Origin: Sphingomonas hankookensis
GTDB lineage: Bacteria; Pseudomonadota; Alphaproteobacteria; Sphingomonadales; Sphingomonadaceae
Length of the DNA stretch: 64,000 bases
Reading direction: 5' to 3'
Assembly: GCF_001619955.1 (NCBI RefSeq)
Contig: NZ_LQQO01000001.1
Location: forward strand, 1 to 64,000
In this document: positions 8,630 through 18,421 of the stretch, piece by piece
Position numbering within the stretch: position 1 is the first letter of the stretch
Layout of the letters: every line of letters starts with the position of its first letter
Position numbers and translations under genes: made by a program
The notes under the pieces: generated by a model
What the model was told of the DNA's origin: nothing
The model's input: only the letters and a program-made list of their open reading frames with translations
Databases searched by the model: none

Positions 8630-8745
8630 CGTTCGGTTCGAGCAGTTTCGAGCCTGTCGAGAAACGTCCGTCGAGAACTTCGCGCCAGCGGCGCCTTCTC
8701 GACTGCGGATCTCGACAAGCTCGATCCTCCGCTCGAAGCGAACGG
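8630..8745. repeat. Class E intergenic palindrome (TTCGAGCCTGTCGAGAA type)
   Basis: Between the hydrolase start and cysK end there is a repeat containing TTCGAGCCTGTCGAGAA and CGTCCGTCGAGAAC, followed by an inverted element (CTCGACAAGCTCGATCC). The same core recurs at 20462-20510 and, inverted, at 20773-20817. No coding potential is seen here. Confidence 0.75.
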
Positions 8746-8768
8746 AGTTTGGAAGCGCGCCTAGCCGC

Positions 8769-9689
8769 TTACTGTTCGGGCAGGAAGTCCGGCACCGACA
8801 GATAGCGCTCGCCGGTGTCGTAATTGAAGCCCAGCACGCGCACGCCGTCGGGCAGGTCTGGCAGCTTCTGCAGGATCGCCGCCAGCGTGGCGCCGGACGA
8901 GATGCCGACCAGCATCCCTTCCTCGCGCGCCGACCGCCGCGCCATGTCCTTCGCCACGCCTGCATCGACCTTGATGACGCCGTCGATCGCACGGGTGTGG
9001 AGGTTGGCCGGCACGAAGCCCGCGCCGATGCCCTGGATCGGGTGCGGCCCCGGCTGCCCGCCCGAAATGACCGGCGAGAGTTCGGGTTCGACCGCGAAGA
9101 CCTTCAGGTTCGGCCATTTTTCCTTAAGCGTTTCGGCGACGCCGGTGATGTGGCCGCCGGTGCCGACGCCGGTGATGATGACGTCGATCGGCGCATCGGC
9201 GAAGTCGTTCAGGATTTCCTGCGCGGTCGTGCGAACATGGACGTCGATGTTCGCCGGATTTTCGAACTGCTGCGGAATCCACGCGTCCTGCGTTTCGGCG
9301 GCAAGTTCATGCGCGCGCTCGATCGCGCCCTTCATCCCCTTTTCACGGGGCGTCAGGTCGAAGGTCGCACCATAGGCCAGCATCAGGCGGCGACGCTCGA
9401 TGCTCATGCTTTCCGGCATGACCAGTATCAGCTTGTATCCCTTGACCGCCGCGACCATCGCCAAGCCGACGCCGGTATTGCCACTGGTCGGTTCGATGAT
9501 CGTGCCACCGGGCTTCAATTCGCCGGAGGCTTCCGCCGCCTCGATCATGGCCAGCGCGATACGGTCCTTGATCGACCCGCCGGGGTTGGAACGTTCGGAC
9601 TTGATCCACACCTCGGCATCGCCGAACAGCCGGCGGACGCGGACGTGCGGCGTATTCCCGATGGTTTGCAGGATGGTATCGGCCTTCAT
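8769..9689 (-). CDS. cysK: Cysteine synthase A
   Basis: A 306-residue O-acetylserine sulfhydrylase, a PLP enzyme that makes cysteine from O-acetylserine and sulfide. The PLP lysine is Lys41 in [10 protein letters not shown], the phosphate/substrate loop is EPTSGNTG, and [10 protein letters not shown] binds the cofactor phosphate. ATG 9689 overlaps the stop of the upstream MFS gene (ATGA), so it is probably co-translated with it. The substrate-producing serine acetyltransferase is also in the window (34.6 kb). Confidence 0.97.
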   Translation of the reverse strand: MKADTILQTIGNTPHVRVRRLFGDAEVWIKSERSNPGGSIKDRIALAMIEAAEASGELKPGGTIIEPTSGNTGVGLAMVAAVKGYKLILVMPESMSIERRRLMLAYGATFDLTPREKGMKGAIERAHELAAETQDAWIPQQFENPANIDVHVRTTAQEILNDFADAPIDVIITGVGTGGHITGVAETLKEKWPNLKVFAVEPELSPVISGGQPGPHPIQGIGAGFVPANLHTRAIDGVIKVDAGVAKDMARRSAREEGMLVGISSGATLAAILQKLPDLPDGVRVLGFNYDTGERYLSVPDFLPEQ

Positions 9690-11014
9690 GGCTGTGTCTC
9701 CTTTGGGATGACTTCCAAATCTTCGGGCGGCGTAAAGCTCCGCGCGGCGCGCAGTTCGGGGAACAGGCGCGACCATAGCATCGTAACGCCGATCGCCAGC
9801 ACCCCGCCGCCCGCGACCGCGACGACCGGGCCGACCAGTGCGGCAAGAAAGCCGGAGCGCGCCTCGCCCAGCTCGTTCGACCCCGACACGAACAGGGTCG
9901 ACACCGCGCCGACCCGCCCGCGCATAGCATCGGGCGTGTGTAGCTGGATCAGCGACTGGCGGACATAGACCGATACCATGTCGGTCGCGCCGACGACGAA
10001 CAGCGATACGAGGGCGAGCAGCGCGGCGGGCGCGAAGTCGCTGCCGATCGCCGCCGGTCCGAACACCGGGATCAGCAACGGCGCGGACAGGCCGAACAGC
10101 GCGGTCGCCGCACCGAAGCCCATCACCGACAGCAGCATCTTGGCGCCGACATCCTTCGACAGCGGCTTGACCGCGAACACCGCCGCGACGACCACCGCGC
10201 CCAGCGCCGGGGCGGCGCGCAGATGGCCGAGACCGTCCGCACCGATCTGCAGGATGTCGCGGGCATAGATCGGCAGCATCGCCGTCGCCCCGCCCAGCAG
10301 CACCGCGAACAGATCGAGCGAGATCGCCCCAAAGACCAGCCGGTTGCGCCGGACATAGGCGAGGCCGTCGAGCATTTGCCGCCACGGGTTCATATTGCCG
10401 GTGATCGCCGCACGCGGGATCGGCGGGATCAGGAACAGCATGACCAGCCCGAACAGGAACAGCCCGGCCGACACCGCATAGGGCAGGTAATGGGCGAAGG
10501 CGTAGAGATAGCCGCCCATCGCCGGCCCCAGCACCGATCCGCCCTGCCACGCGATCGAACTCATCGCGATGGCGGTCGGCAGTACGGCGGCAGGGACGAG
10601 GTTGGGGGCGAGCGCCTGCAACGCCGGCCCGGCAAAGGCACGCGCGACGCCCAGCAGCGCGGCGACGAAGAACAGCCACGGCAGGCTGATCCCGCCGGTA
10701 TAGGTCAGCCAGGCGAGCAGCAGCGCACAGCCCCCCTCCAGCGCGACCGATCCGCGCGCGATCCAGCGGCGATCGACCCGGTCGGCGACCCAACCGGCGA
10801 CCAGCGACAGCACCAGCAGCGGCAGGAACTGCGCGACGCCGATGAGGCCCAGCTGAAACGCCGATTCCTTGATCGTCATCGTCTCGCGGGCGATGTCGTA
10901 CACCTGCCACCCGATGACCACGACCATCGCGATCTGCGCCAACGTATTGGACAGGCGCGCGAGGAAATAGGCGCGGAACGGGCCGATCGATAACGGGTGG
11001 GGGGTGGTACGCAT
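9686..11014 (-). CDS. MFS transporter (EntS/MFS_3-like)
   Basis: A 442-residue major facilitator with about 12 membrane segments, beginning [29 protein letters not shown] and carrying the loop motif [12 protein letters not shown]. This resembles the enterobactin-exporter-like MFS_3 branch, proteins that usually export small molecules. ATG 11014 is preferred to an earlier start because it begins just before the conserved first helix. The gene overlaps cysK by four bases; the substrate cannot be read from the sequence, but coupling to cysK hints at a sulfur or amino-acid compound. Confidence 0.85.
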   Translation of the reverse strand: MRTTPHPLSIGPFRAYFLARLSNTLAQIAMVVVIGWQVYDIARETMTIKESAFQLGLIGVAQFLPLLVLSLVAGWVADRVDRRWIARGSVALEGGCALLLAWLTYTGGISLPWLFFVAALLGVARAFAGPALQALAPNLVPAAVLPTAIAMSSIAWQGGSVLGPAMGGYLYAFAHYLPYAVSAGLFLFGLVMLFLIPPIPRAAITGNMNPWRQMLDGLAYVRRNRLVFGAISLDLFAVLLGGATAMLPIYARDILQIGADGLGHLRAAPALGAVVVAAVFAVKPLSKDVGAKMLLSVMGFGAATALFGLSAPLLIPVFGPAAIGSDFAPAALLALVSLFVVGATDMVSVYVRQSLIQLHTPDAMRGRVGAVSTLFVSGSNELGEARSGFLAALVGPVVAVAGGGVLAIGVTMLWSRLFPELRAARSFTPPEDLEVIPKETQP

Positions 11015-11096
11015 GGGGCGGGGTGTAGGTCCGCTGGCGGGGCGGGGCAATGCAGATCGGCTTGGGGGGTGTTGGGTAGTGGCTTCATCCTGGTTC

Positions 11097-11190
11097 GTCA
11101 CCCCCGCGAAGGCGGGGGTCCATATGCGCCAACCTTGAGGATCATCATGACCGTCAGCGCTTATGGATTCCCGCCTTCGCGGGAATGACG
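11097..11190. repeat. Class B intergenic palindrome (CCCGCGAAGGCGGG type)
   Basis: The left arm reads CACCCCCGCGAAGGCGGGGG and the right arm GATTCCCGCCTTCGCGGGAA, separated by about 50 bases that include a conserved TATGGATTC-like edge. Each arm is itself a short hairpin. A second copy is at 28011-28105. It lies between the MFS gene and a hydrolase gene. Confidence 0.85.
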
Positions 11191-11206
11191 ACGGGCGGGA
11201 GGCGGC

Positions 11207-12031
11207 TTATTTCCCCAGGAAGCTGAGCAGATCTTCGGTCAGCCGGTCGCTTTCGGTGGCGAACAGCCCATGCGGCGCGCCGTCATATTCGATCAGCGTG
11301 GCGTTCGGCAGCGCCTTGGCCAACGCGCGGCCTGTCGCGTCGATCGGCACCGTCTGATCCGACGTGCCGTGGATCACCAGCGTGGGCACGGTGATCGAAG
11401 GCAGGTCGGGGCGGAAATCGGTCGTCCCGAACGATTCCGCACAGGCTAGAGTCGGCTTGAGGCCCGCCAGCATCGCGGTGTTCCACGACAGGTCGAGCAC
11501 TTCCTCGCTCACCGGGCTAGTGATGAAGCCGACGCCGTAGAACTGGTCGAAGAAGCTGCGGAAGAATTTCGGGCGATCCGCCTTGATATTGTCGGCGATC
11601 TCCTGAAGCTGGTCCTGCGGCACGCCGTCGGGATTGTCGTCGGTCTGGAGCATGTAGGGCACGACCGATCCGATGAAGCCGGCCCGGGTCACGCCCTTGC
11701 CGCCATGGCGCGACATATAGCGCGCAACCTCGCCGCCACCCATCGAGAAGCCGATCAGCGCGATGTCGTCGGTGACGCCGGTTTCCTTCAGCACATCGGC
11801 CAGATCGTCCGACAGCGTGTCATAGTCATAGCCCGACCAGGGCTGGTCCGACCGGCCGAAGCCGCGCCGGTCATAGGCGATCACGCGGTATCCGGCATCG
11901 GCCAGCGCCATCGCCTGCGGGTCCCAGCTGTCGGCGCTCAGCGGCCAGCCATGGATCAGCACGACCGGGCGGCCCTGTCCCCAGTCCTTCACGAACAGGC
12001 TGGTGCCGTCACGGGTCTTTACATAGGGCAT
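11207..12031 (-). CDS. Alpha/beta hydrolase (chloroperoxidase/esterase type)
   Basis: A 274-residue alpha/beta hydrolase of the cofactor-free haloperoxidase/arylesterase type. The oxyanion-hole motif is VLIHGWPLSA, the nucleophile Ser is in IGFSMGGGE, the acid is in VIHGTSDQTVP and the His in GAPHGLFAT. Members hydrolyse esters and can perform perhydrolysis. ATG 12031 begins the family's usual MPYVKTRDGT start. It appears monocistronic, with the small downstream-facing gene at 12.1 kb upstream of it. Confidence 0.92.
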   Translation of the reverse strand: MPYVKTRDGTSLFVKDWGQGRPVVLIHGWPLSADSWDPQAMALADAGYRVIAYDRRGFGRSDQPWSGYDYDTLSDDLADVLKETGVTDDIALIGFSMGGGEVARYMSRHGGKGVTRAGFIGSVVPYMLQTDDNPDGVPQDQLQEIADNIKADRPKFFRSFFDQFYGVGFITSPVSEEVLDLSWNTAMLAGLKPTLACAESFGTTDFRPDLPSITVPTLVIHGTSDQTVPIDATGRALAKALPNATLIEYDGAPHGLFATESDRLTEDLLSFLGK

Positions 12032-12110
12032 GGCGCGGTCCTCGTTGCGAATTGCTCGTCGGTGAACGAGCGAGCCGCGACGCGGTTGCCTCCGAACGAC
12101 AACCGTACGG

Positions 12111-12293
12111 TCAGCGCGGAACGATGCCCAGCACCGGGCGGACGATGCCCCGTTCGGCATCGCGCAGAATCGCCGAGTAGCGTTCCGCCATCTCCGCATG
12201 GACCCGCCGCACTTCCGGCAGGCTCGCCTCGCTGGCGCGGTGCCGTGCCTCGTCCAGCCGGCGGCGATAATAGGTAATATTGTCGGTGGGCAT
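12111..12293 (-). CDS. Small conserved helical protein
   Basis: A 60-residue protein, probably cytoplasmic and helical, with the sequence signature YYRRRLDEARHRASEA. I cannot name a function. Two adjacent ATG codons occur; the second (12293) is chosen because an AGGAGG ribosome-binding site sits five bases upstream of it. It lies upstream of and in the same direction as the hydrolase gene. Confidence 0.6.
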   Translation of the reverse strand: MPTDNITYYRRRLDEARHRASEASLPEVRRVHAEMAERYSAILRDAERGIVRPVLGIVPR

Positions 12294-12393
12294 CATGGCC
12301 TCCTGTACAGTGTACCTGGCGGACCATAGTCTACGCTGTTATGCCAAAGGCGTCGCTGATCCAGATTAAGCATCTGTTCAGTAACGATAATCC

Positions 12394-14682
12394 TCAGCCC
12401 GGTGTCACGAAGCTGTCGAGTACGCGCTTCTGTCCCGCCGTCTCGAACAACACTTCCAGCTTGTTCCCTTCGATCGTTTCGATCGTGCCATAGCCGAATT
12501 TCTGATGGAACACGCGTTGCCCGGTCGACAGGTCGCTGCGGCCCTTGTTGCCCAGGCTGATCGCACTCGCCCGCGCCTCGACCACCCGCGACGGGGTGGT
12601 GGTGAAGGTGGAGCCTTGCGACGCCGCGCGCTGCCACCCCGGCCCCCGCCCGGTCCCACGCGCGACATCGGCGAAGGGGTCGGCGCGCTCGCTCCAATTC
12701 GCCCGCCACAGGCTCTCGCCGCCCGACATCGTCGTCTCGGTTTCGATATGCTCGGGAGGCAGTTCGCCGACGAAGCGCGACGGCAGGGACGAATTCCACT
12801 GTCCATAGATGCGGCGATTGGCAGCGTGAAAGATCACGGCCAGCCGCCGCGCGCGGGTGATCGCGACATAGGCGAGGCGGCGTTCTTCCTCCAACGACGC
12901 GGTGCCGCCCTCGTCGAGCGAGCGTTGCGACGGGAACAACCCTTCTTCCCACCCGACGCAGAACACCGTGTCGAACTCCAGCCCCTTGGCGGCGTGGATC
13001 GTCATGATCGTGACCTTCGGCTCCTCCGCCGATGCCTCGTTGTCCATGACCAGCGACACGTGTTCCAAGAACGCGCCGAGCGATTCATATTCCTCCATCG
13101 CGCGGACGAGCTCGGTCAGGTTCTCCAGCCGCCCGGCAGCCTCGGCGGTCTTTTCCGCCTGGTACATGGCGGTATAGCCGCTTTCGTCGAGCAACTGCCG
13201 CGCCAGTTCGGCATGCGGCAGGCCCTGCGCCATGTCGCGCCAGCGCGCGAAATCGCCGACCAGCCGCCCCAGCGACTTGCGCGCCGCGCCGGTCAGTTCG
13301 TCGGTGTCGAGGATGCGCGCGGCGGCGGTCATCAGCGAACTGCCGGTCGCCCGCGCGAAGCGGTGGATGGTCTGCACCGCCTTGTCGCCCAGTCCGCGCT
13401 TGGGCACGTTGACGATCCGTTCGAACGCCAAATCGTCCGCCGGCTGGTTGACGACCCGCAGATAGGCCAGCGCATCGCGGATTTCGGCGCGTTCGTAGAA
13501 GCGGAAGCCGCCGACGATCCGGTAGGGCATGCCGATGCCGATAAAGCGTTCTTCGAACTCGCGCGTCTGGTGCTGCGCGCGGACGAGGATCGCGAACTGG
13601 TCGAGATTCCTGCCATCACGCTGGCCGCGCTCGATCATCTCGCCGACGCGGCGCGCTTCTTCCGGCCCGTCCCATACACCGATGACGCGGACCTTTTCGC
13701 CAACATCGGTCTCGGTCCACAGCGTCTTGCCCAGCCGCCCGCCATTATGCGCGATCACGCCCGATGCCGCGCCCAGGATATGCGGGGTCGATCGGTAATT
13801 CTGTTCCAGCCGGACGATCTTGGCACCGGGAAAGTCGCGTTCGAACCGAAGGATATTCTCGACCTGCGCGCCGCGCCACGAATAGATCGACTGGTCGTCG
13901 TCGCCGACGCAGCACAAATTGCGCCGCTCCTGCGCCAGCAATCGCAGCCAGAGATACTGGACGCTGTTGGTGTCCTGATATTCGTCGACCATGATGTAGC
14001 GAAAGCGCTGCTGATATTGCTGCAACACCTCGCGGTTGGTGCGCAGGATCGTCAGCACGTGCAGCAGCAGATCGCCGAAGTCGCAGGCGTTCACCGCCTT
14101 CAACCGGTCCTGATATTCCTGGTACAGCTCGCCACCGCGGCCATTGGCGAAGCGTTCACTCTCCCCGGCATCGACATCGGCGGGGGTCATCCCCTTGTTC
14201 TTCCAACCGTCGATCAGGCCGGCGAGGCTGCGCGCCGGCCAGCGCTTCTCGTCGAGATTGGCGGCGACGATCAACTGTTTCAGCAGCCGCAACTGGTCGT
14301 CGGTGTCGAGGATGGTGAAGTTCGACTGCAACCCGACCAGTTCGGCATGGCGCCGGAGCATCTTCGCGCCGATCGCGTGGAAGGTGCCGAGCCACGGCAT
14401 CCCCTCCACCATGTCGCCGACCAGCCGGGCGACGCGCTCACGCATTTCGCGCGCGGCCTTGTTGGTGAAGGTCACCGACAGGATTTCGGACGGATAGGCC
14501 TTCCGGGTGTAGAGCAGATGCGCCAGCCGGGCGGTCAGCGCCGCGGTCTTGCCCGTGCCCGCGCCGGCCAGCACCAGCACCGGCCCGTCGGTGGTCAGTA
14601 CCGCATCGCGCTGCGGTTCGTTCAGGCCGCGCAGATAGGGGGCGTCGGCCGGGGTCGGGGCGGGGGGAGCAAGCGAGGACAT
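12394..14682 (-). CDS. uvrD: ATP-dependent DNA helicase UvrD/PcrA
   Basis: A 762-residue superfamily-1A helicase used in nucleotide-excision and mismatch repair. Motifs visible in order are LNEPQRDAV (Q motif), Walker A GAGTGKT (residues 40-46), VTFTNKAAREM (Ia), VDEYQDTN (II), GDDDQSIYSWRGA (III), LEQNYRS (IV), TIHAAKGLEFD (V) and RRLAYVAITRAR (VI). A C-terminal Tudor-like segment (VFHQKFGYGTIETIEGNKLEV) matches PcrA/UvrD. ATG 14682 gives the expected N-terminus directly before the Q motif. Confidence 0.96.
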   Translation of the reverse strand: MSSLAPPAPTPADAPYLRGLNEPQRDAVLTTDGPVLVLAGAGTGKTAALTARLAHLLYTRKAYPSEILSVTFTNKAAREMRERVARLVGDMVEGMPWLGTFHAIGAKMLRRHAELVGLQSNFTILDTDDQLRLLKQLIVAANLDEKRWPARSLAGLIDGWKNKGMTPADVDAGESERFANGRGGELYQEYQDRLKAVNACDFGDLLLHVLTILRTNREVLQQYQQRFRYIMVDEYQDTNSVQYLWLRLLAQERRNLCCVGDDDQSIYSWRGAQVENILRFERDFPGAKIVRLEQNYRSTPHILGAASGVIAHNGGRLGKTLWTETDVGEKVRVIGVWDGPEEARRVGEMIERGQRDGRNLDQFAILVRAQHQTREFEERFIGIGMPYRIVGGFRFYERAEIRDALAYLRVVNQPADDLAFERIVNVPKRGLGDKAVQTIHRFARATGSSLMTAAARILDTDELTGAARKSLGRLVGDFARWRDMAQGLPHAELARQLLDESGYTAMYQAEKTAEAAGRLENLTELVRAMEEYESLGAFLEHVSLVMDNEASAEEPKVTIMTIHAAKGLEFDTVFCVGWEEGLFPSQRSLDEGGTASLEEERRLAYVAITRARRLAVIFHAANRRIYGQWNSSLPSRFVGELPPEHIETETTMSGGESLWRANWSERADPFADVARGTGRGPGWQRAASQGSTFTTTPSRVVEARASAISLGNKGRSDLSTGQRVFHQKFGYGTIETIEGNKLEVLFETAGQKRVLDSFVTPG

Positions 14683-14868
14683 CGTCGAACAGGTAGGGAA
14701 CGAACCGTAAAGCGACAAGCAAGGAAATCGTTTCAGAACCGTCATCAACCTGCCATCATCGCTTCGCTGCGTTGCAACATTGGGTGACTATCGCGCGGCT
14801 GCCGGTGGACGGCGGCGTCATCCCGGACGACCGCTGCCGCGACGGGCACCGCATTCGCAGGAGCTATC

Positions 14869-15171
14869 ATGACCAACCGTCTCATCGTCCTCGCGGCGGC
14901 CGTTGCCGCCTGCCTGTCGTCCGCCGCCCATGCCGAACAGCGCGAGCCGGTCACCGCCCGTGTGTCGATCGCCGGCCTCGACCTCGGCACCGCCGAAGGC
15001 CGCCGCATCCTCGACGCGCGTATCGATCGTGCCGCGATCGGGGCGTGCCGGTCGCGCGCCTTCGGCCTGCGCGGTGTCGCCGATGAAGGCCGTTGCCGCC
15101 GCGAAATGCACCGCGACGCGCAGGTCCGGGTCGCGCAGCTGACGCCGGTGAAGCTCGCCAGCGCGAAGTAA
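14869..15171 (+). CDS. UrcA family exported protein
   Basis: A 100-residue protein with a Sec signal peptide (cleavage likely after SSAAHA, residue 22). The mature part has the UrcA pattern (VSIAGLDLGTAEGRRILDARI, two cysteines, C-terminal VRVAQL). UrcA proteins are widespread in Sphingomonadales and have no clear function. A GCAGGAG ribosome-binding site lies six bases upstream of ATG 14869. It diverges from uvrD. Confidence 0.85.
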   Translation: MTNRLIVLAAAVAACLSSAAHAEQREPVTARVSIAGLDLGTAEGRRILDARIDRAAIGACRSRAFGLRGVADEGRCRREMHRDAQVRVAQLTPVKLASAK

Positions 15172-15178
15172 CACCGTC

Positions 15179-15259
15179 GTCACCCCGGGCTTGACCCGGG
15201 GTCCCGCTTCTTTGGCAACCGGAGTGAGAAGCGGGACCCCGGATCAAGTCCGGGGTCAC
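15179..15259. repeat. Class A intergenic palindrome (CCCCGG-TTGA-CCGGGG)
   Basis: Two arms, GTCACCCCGGGCTTGACCCG and the inverse near 15231-15259 (GCGGGACCCCGGATCAAG), are separated by a short AT-richer loop. Each arm is also a small hairpin. Further full copies are at 28142-28233 and 43602-43683 and half copies at 30221-30262 and 31479-31511. It may act as a transcription-ending or mRNA-stabilising hairpin after the urcA-like gene. Confidence 0.88.
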
Positions 15260-15349
15260 GAGCTGCATGGGACAGGGTCCTATAATTACGTGACAACGCG
15301 CCTGTGTGAACGCTTCTTGCCTTGGAGCGTCAAATTGCTAGGCGGGCGC

Positions 15350-16615
15350 ATGACCCAACCGCACCCCATGCGCGTCGATCGTCGCATCCTGATCGCCAGC
15401 CTGATCGGCACCTCGGTCGAATTCTACGACTTCTATATCTACGCGACCGCCGCGACGCTGGTCTTCGGACCGCTGTTCTTTCCGTCGGAAAGCGCGTCGG
15501 CGCAGCTGATGGCGAGCTACCTGTCGATCGGCCTCGCCTTCATCGCACGACCGCTCGGCGCGGTGGTGTTCGGCCATTTCGGCGACCGGCTGGGGCGCAA
15601 GTCGACCCTCGTCGCATCGCTGATGCTGATGGGCGGGTCGACGCTGCTGATCGCGTTCCTGCCGACCTATGCCATGGTCGGCTGGATCGCGCCGCTGCTG
15701 CTGTGCACGTTGCGGTTTGCGCAGGGGCTGGGGCTGGGCGGCGAATGGGGCGGGGCGGCATTGCTCGCGGTCGAGAACGCCCCGCCGGGCTGGCGCGGAC
15801 GGTTCGGCATGGTGCCGCAGCTGGGCGCGCCGGTCGGGTTCATAGCCGCCAACGGGCTGTTCCTGCTGCTCGGCCTTGCACTGTCCGACGCCGACTTCGC
15901 CGCCTGGGGCTGGCGCCTGCCGTTCCTGTTCAGCGCGGCGCTGGTCGGCCTCGGCCTGTGGGTGCGGGTGAAGCTCCACGAAACGCCGGCCTTCGCGAAG
16001 GCGCTGGAGCGGGAGGCGCCCGCCGCGGTGCCGATCGCCGAACTGGCCGGCGCGCATCTGCGCGCGACGCTGGCCGGGACGTTCGGGGTCGTCGCCTGTT
16101 TCGCGCTCTATTATATCGCGACGACCTTCGTGCTCGGCTACGGCACGACCGCCTTGGGCTACAGCCGCAGCGCGTTCCTCCAGACCCAGCTGATCGCGAT
16201 CCTGTTCATGGCCATCGGCATCGCGCTTGCCGGATGGCTGTCGGATCGCTCGACCCCGGCCAGGGTCCTTGCCGGCGGCTGTGTCGGCGTGGTGCTGGCT
16301 GGCGTGCTGCTGGCGCCGATGGTCGGCGGCGGATCGCTGTTCGTGATCGGCGCGTGGCTGTCGTTCGCGCTGCTGATGATGGGCTTCGTCTACGGACCGC
16401 TCGGCGCATGGTTGCCCGCGCTGTTCCCGGCGCGGGTGCGCTATACCGGCGCATCGATGGGGTTCAATGTCGGCGGGGTGATCGGCGGCGGACTGACCCC
16501 CAGCATCGCCCAGGCACTGTCGGTGTCGCACGGCTTGTCCGCGGTCGGCGCGGTGCTGGGCGCGGCGGGGATCGCCAGCATCGTCGGCCTGCTGCTGGTC
16601 CCCCGCGAGCGATAA
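15350..16615 (+). CDS. MFS transporter of the metabolite:H+ symporter (MHS) type
   Basis: A 421-residue permease with about 12 membrane segments. The N-terminal VEFYDFYIYATAA, the loop GHFGDRLGRKSTL and LRFAQGLGLGGEWGGA are diagnostic for the MHS branch (ProP/ShiA/KgtP), which takes up organic acids, shikimate or betaine with protons. ATG 15350 is used; the frame continues upstream only through the class A repeat. Substrate not assignable. Confidence 0.9.
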   Translation: MTQPHPMRVDRRILIASLIGTSVEFYDFYIYATAATLVFGPLFFPSESASAQLMASYLSIGLAFIARPLGAVVFGHFGDRLGRKSTLVASLMLMGGSTLLIAFLPTYAMVGWIAPLLLCTLRFAQGLGLGGEWGGAALLAVENAPPGWRGRFGMVPQLGAPVGFIAANGLFLLLGLALSDADFAAWGWRLPFLFSAALVGLGLWVRVKLHETPAFAKALEREAPAAVPIAELAGAHLRATLAGTFGVVACFALYYIATTFVLGYGTTALGYSRSAFLQTQLIAILFMAIGIALAGWLSDRSTPARVLAGGCVGVVLAGVLLAPMVGGGSLFVIGAWLSFALLMMGFVYGPLGAWLPALFPARVRYTGASMGFNVGGVIGGGLTPSIAQALSVSHGLSAVGAVLGAAGIASIVGLLLVPRER

Positions 16616-16618
16616 CCT

Positions 16619-17800
16619 TTACCCAGTCCGCAGGCTCTGCGCGTCGACCACCGGGTCGGGCACCGGGCAGATCCGGTTGCGCCCGGCGCGCTTGGCTTCA
16701 TAGGATCGCCGATCCGCCCGGTCGATCAGGCTGTCGAGCGTATCGCCCGGTTCCAGCACCGCCAGCCCGGCGCTGACCGTGATCGGCGGCAGATGCGTGG
16801 CGATGGCGGGCAGCGACGCGCGGACCGACTGCGCCGCCAGCCACGCTCCGCGCAGCGTCGTGCGGTCGAGCACGGCGACGAATTCCTCCCCGCCCAGCCG
16901 CGCGATCACCGCCGATGCCGGCAACCGTTCGGTCAGCATCGTGGCGAACGCGCGCAGCACGAGGTCGCCGGTGGCATGGCCATAGCCATCATTGACTCGC
17001 TTGAAATGGTCGAGGTCGAACAGGATCGCTGCCAGCGGCTCGTCCTGCTGCCAGGACCGGGCCAGCAGCCGCGTCGCGCGCCGTTCGAACCCCCGTCGGT
17101 TGGCGATGCCGGTCAGCGGATCGGTTTCCGACGCGGCCACCGACAATCCCATCGCTGCCTTCACCACCAGCAACAGCGTCAACAGTCCCGCTGTGACGAT
17201 CAGCACGCCGCCGGTCGCCTGAGAGAACAACGCATAGCTGCTGCTCGCATAAGCCTTTGCCGTCGTTCCCGATCCGAACGTCGCCGCGAAAAAGGGTTTG
17301 ACGACGAAATGCGCGGTCGTCAGCGCGGATGCGATCGCCAGCGCCAGCCACAGCGCGCCGCGCCTGCGCCGCACCGCATCGACCGCAATGACCGTCGATA
17401 GCGACGCGCCCAGCGCGAACGGCGCCTGATAGGCGATTTCATACCACAATTCGTTGCGCGGTCCGTTCCAGATCAGCGCCCGGACGACCACGCCGAAGAC
17501 CAGCAGCGCGATCAGCGGCCCGCGCGGGACCGCGCGTCCCGCCAGCGCGGCCAGTCCGCCCTGCAACAGCACAATGCTGACCAGAAACGACCCATAGCTG
17601 CCGATCATGAACAGCGTGGTCGAATCGGTCAGCCGCACGCCCAGTTCGCTCAGCGGCGTCAGCCCGCCGATCAGATAGGCCAGCACGAACCAGGTGACGT
17701 AACGCTGTTCGGGATAGGATATCCGGACGATCGCGAACGCGGTCGCGAACAGCCCGGCGATGCAGGCGTTGACGATCAGGGCATATACCGCGCTGTCCAT
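16619..17800 (-). CDS. Membrane-bound diguanylate cyclase
   Basis: A 393-residue protein with an N-terminal membrane domain of about seven segments (residues 1-220) and a C-terminal GGDEF domain (about 228-380). The active site reads IARLGGEEF, a functional GGEEF variant, and FDLDHFKRVNDGYGH is the metal and substrate site. It should make cyclic di-GMP from GTP. The inhibitory RxxD site normally five residues before the GGEEF is not present (position holds V-I-A), so product feedback is likely absent. The gene converges on the MHS transporter. Confidence 0.92.
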   Translation of the reverse strand: MDSAVYALIVNACIAGLFATAFAIVRISYPEQRYVTWFVLAYLIGGLTPLSELGVRLTDSTTLFMIGSYGSFLVSIVLLQGGLAALAGRAVPRGPLIALLVFGVVVRALIWNGPRNELWYEIAYQAPFALGASLSTVIAVDAVRRRRGALWLALAIASALTTAHFVVKPFFAATFGSGTTAKAYASSSYALFSQATGGVLIVTAGLLTLLLVVKAAMGLSVAASETDPLTGIANRRGFERRATRLLARSWQQDEPLAAILFDLDHFKRVNDGYGHATGDLVLRAFATMLTERLPASAVIARLGGEEFVAVLDRTTLRGAWLAAQSVRASLPAIATHLPPITVSAGLAVLEPGDTLDSLIDRADRRSYEAKRAGRNRICPVPDPVVDAQSLRTG

Positions 17801-17881
17801 TCCCCATCCCGCCGCTGCAACGATCCGAAAGCCCTATCAGCATTTTTCGGTCGAAATGTTAACGGCGGGAATATTTCGGGA

Positions 17882-18421
17882 TCAAATCAGTCGCAAGAGC
17901 GTTATGCGCGCCTTCCCATAGGTGCGTTCCGCATCGACGGTGAATTGGGGCAGGTCCAGCGCCTCGCTCTTGGCGGTTTCGATGCTGACCCACGTCGCCG
18001 GACCGATCCAGCCCAGCCGCGCCAGCTTGTCCGCCGCCACGGCGCCGGCGCCGCTGCCATAGGGCGGGTCCATCATCACGATGTCGAGCGGGCGCGGCGC
18101 CGGACCGAGCGCCAGCACCGACGTTGCCCGCACGTCTGCACCCGCCACGTCCAGCTTCGCCAGATTGGCGCGCAGCGCGTCCAGCGCGGCCTTGTCCTGT
18201 TCGACGAACAGGCAGGTCGCGGCACCGCGCGACAGCGCCTCGATCCCCAGCGCGCCCGATCCGGCGAACAGGTCCGCCACCGCCAGCTCGTCGAAGCTGC
18301 CGACCCGGCTGGCCAGCATCGAAAACAATGCCTCGCGGGTACGGTCGGCGGTCGGGCGGGTTGCATCGCCCTTGGGAGCGACGACCGGGCGACCGCGCCA
18401 TTGTCCTGAAATCACCCGCAT
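17882..18421 (-). CDS. rsmD: 16S rRNA (guanine966-N2)-methyltransferase RsmD
   Basis: A 179-residue SAM-dependent methyltransferase acting on G966 of 16S rRNA. It starts MRVISGQWRGRPVVAP, binds SAM through DLFAGSGALGIEALSRGA and carries the catalytic DPPYG motif. Its ATG shares one base with the stop of the pseudouridine synthase gene (TGATG), so the two rRNA-modifying enzymes form an operon. Confidence 0.95.
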   Translation of the reverse strand: MRVISGQWRGRPVVAPKGDATRPTADRTREALFSMLASRVGSFDELAVADLFAGSGALGIEALSRGAATCLFVEQDKAALDALRANLAKLDVAGADVRATSVLALGPAPRPLDIVMMDPPYGSGAGAVAADKLARLGWIGPATWVSIETAKSEALDLPQFTVDAERTYGKARITLLRLI

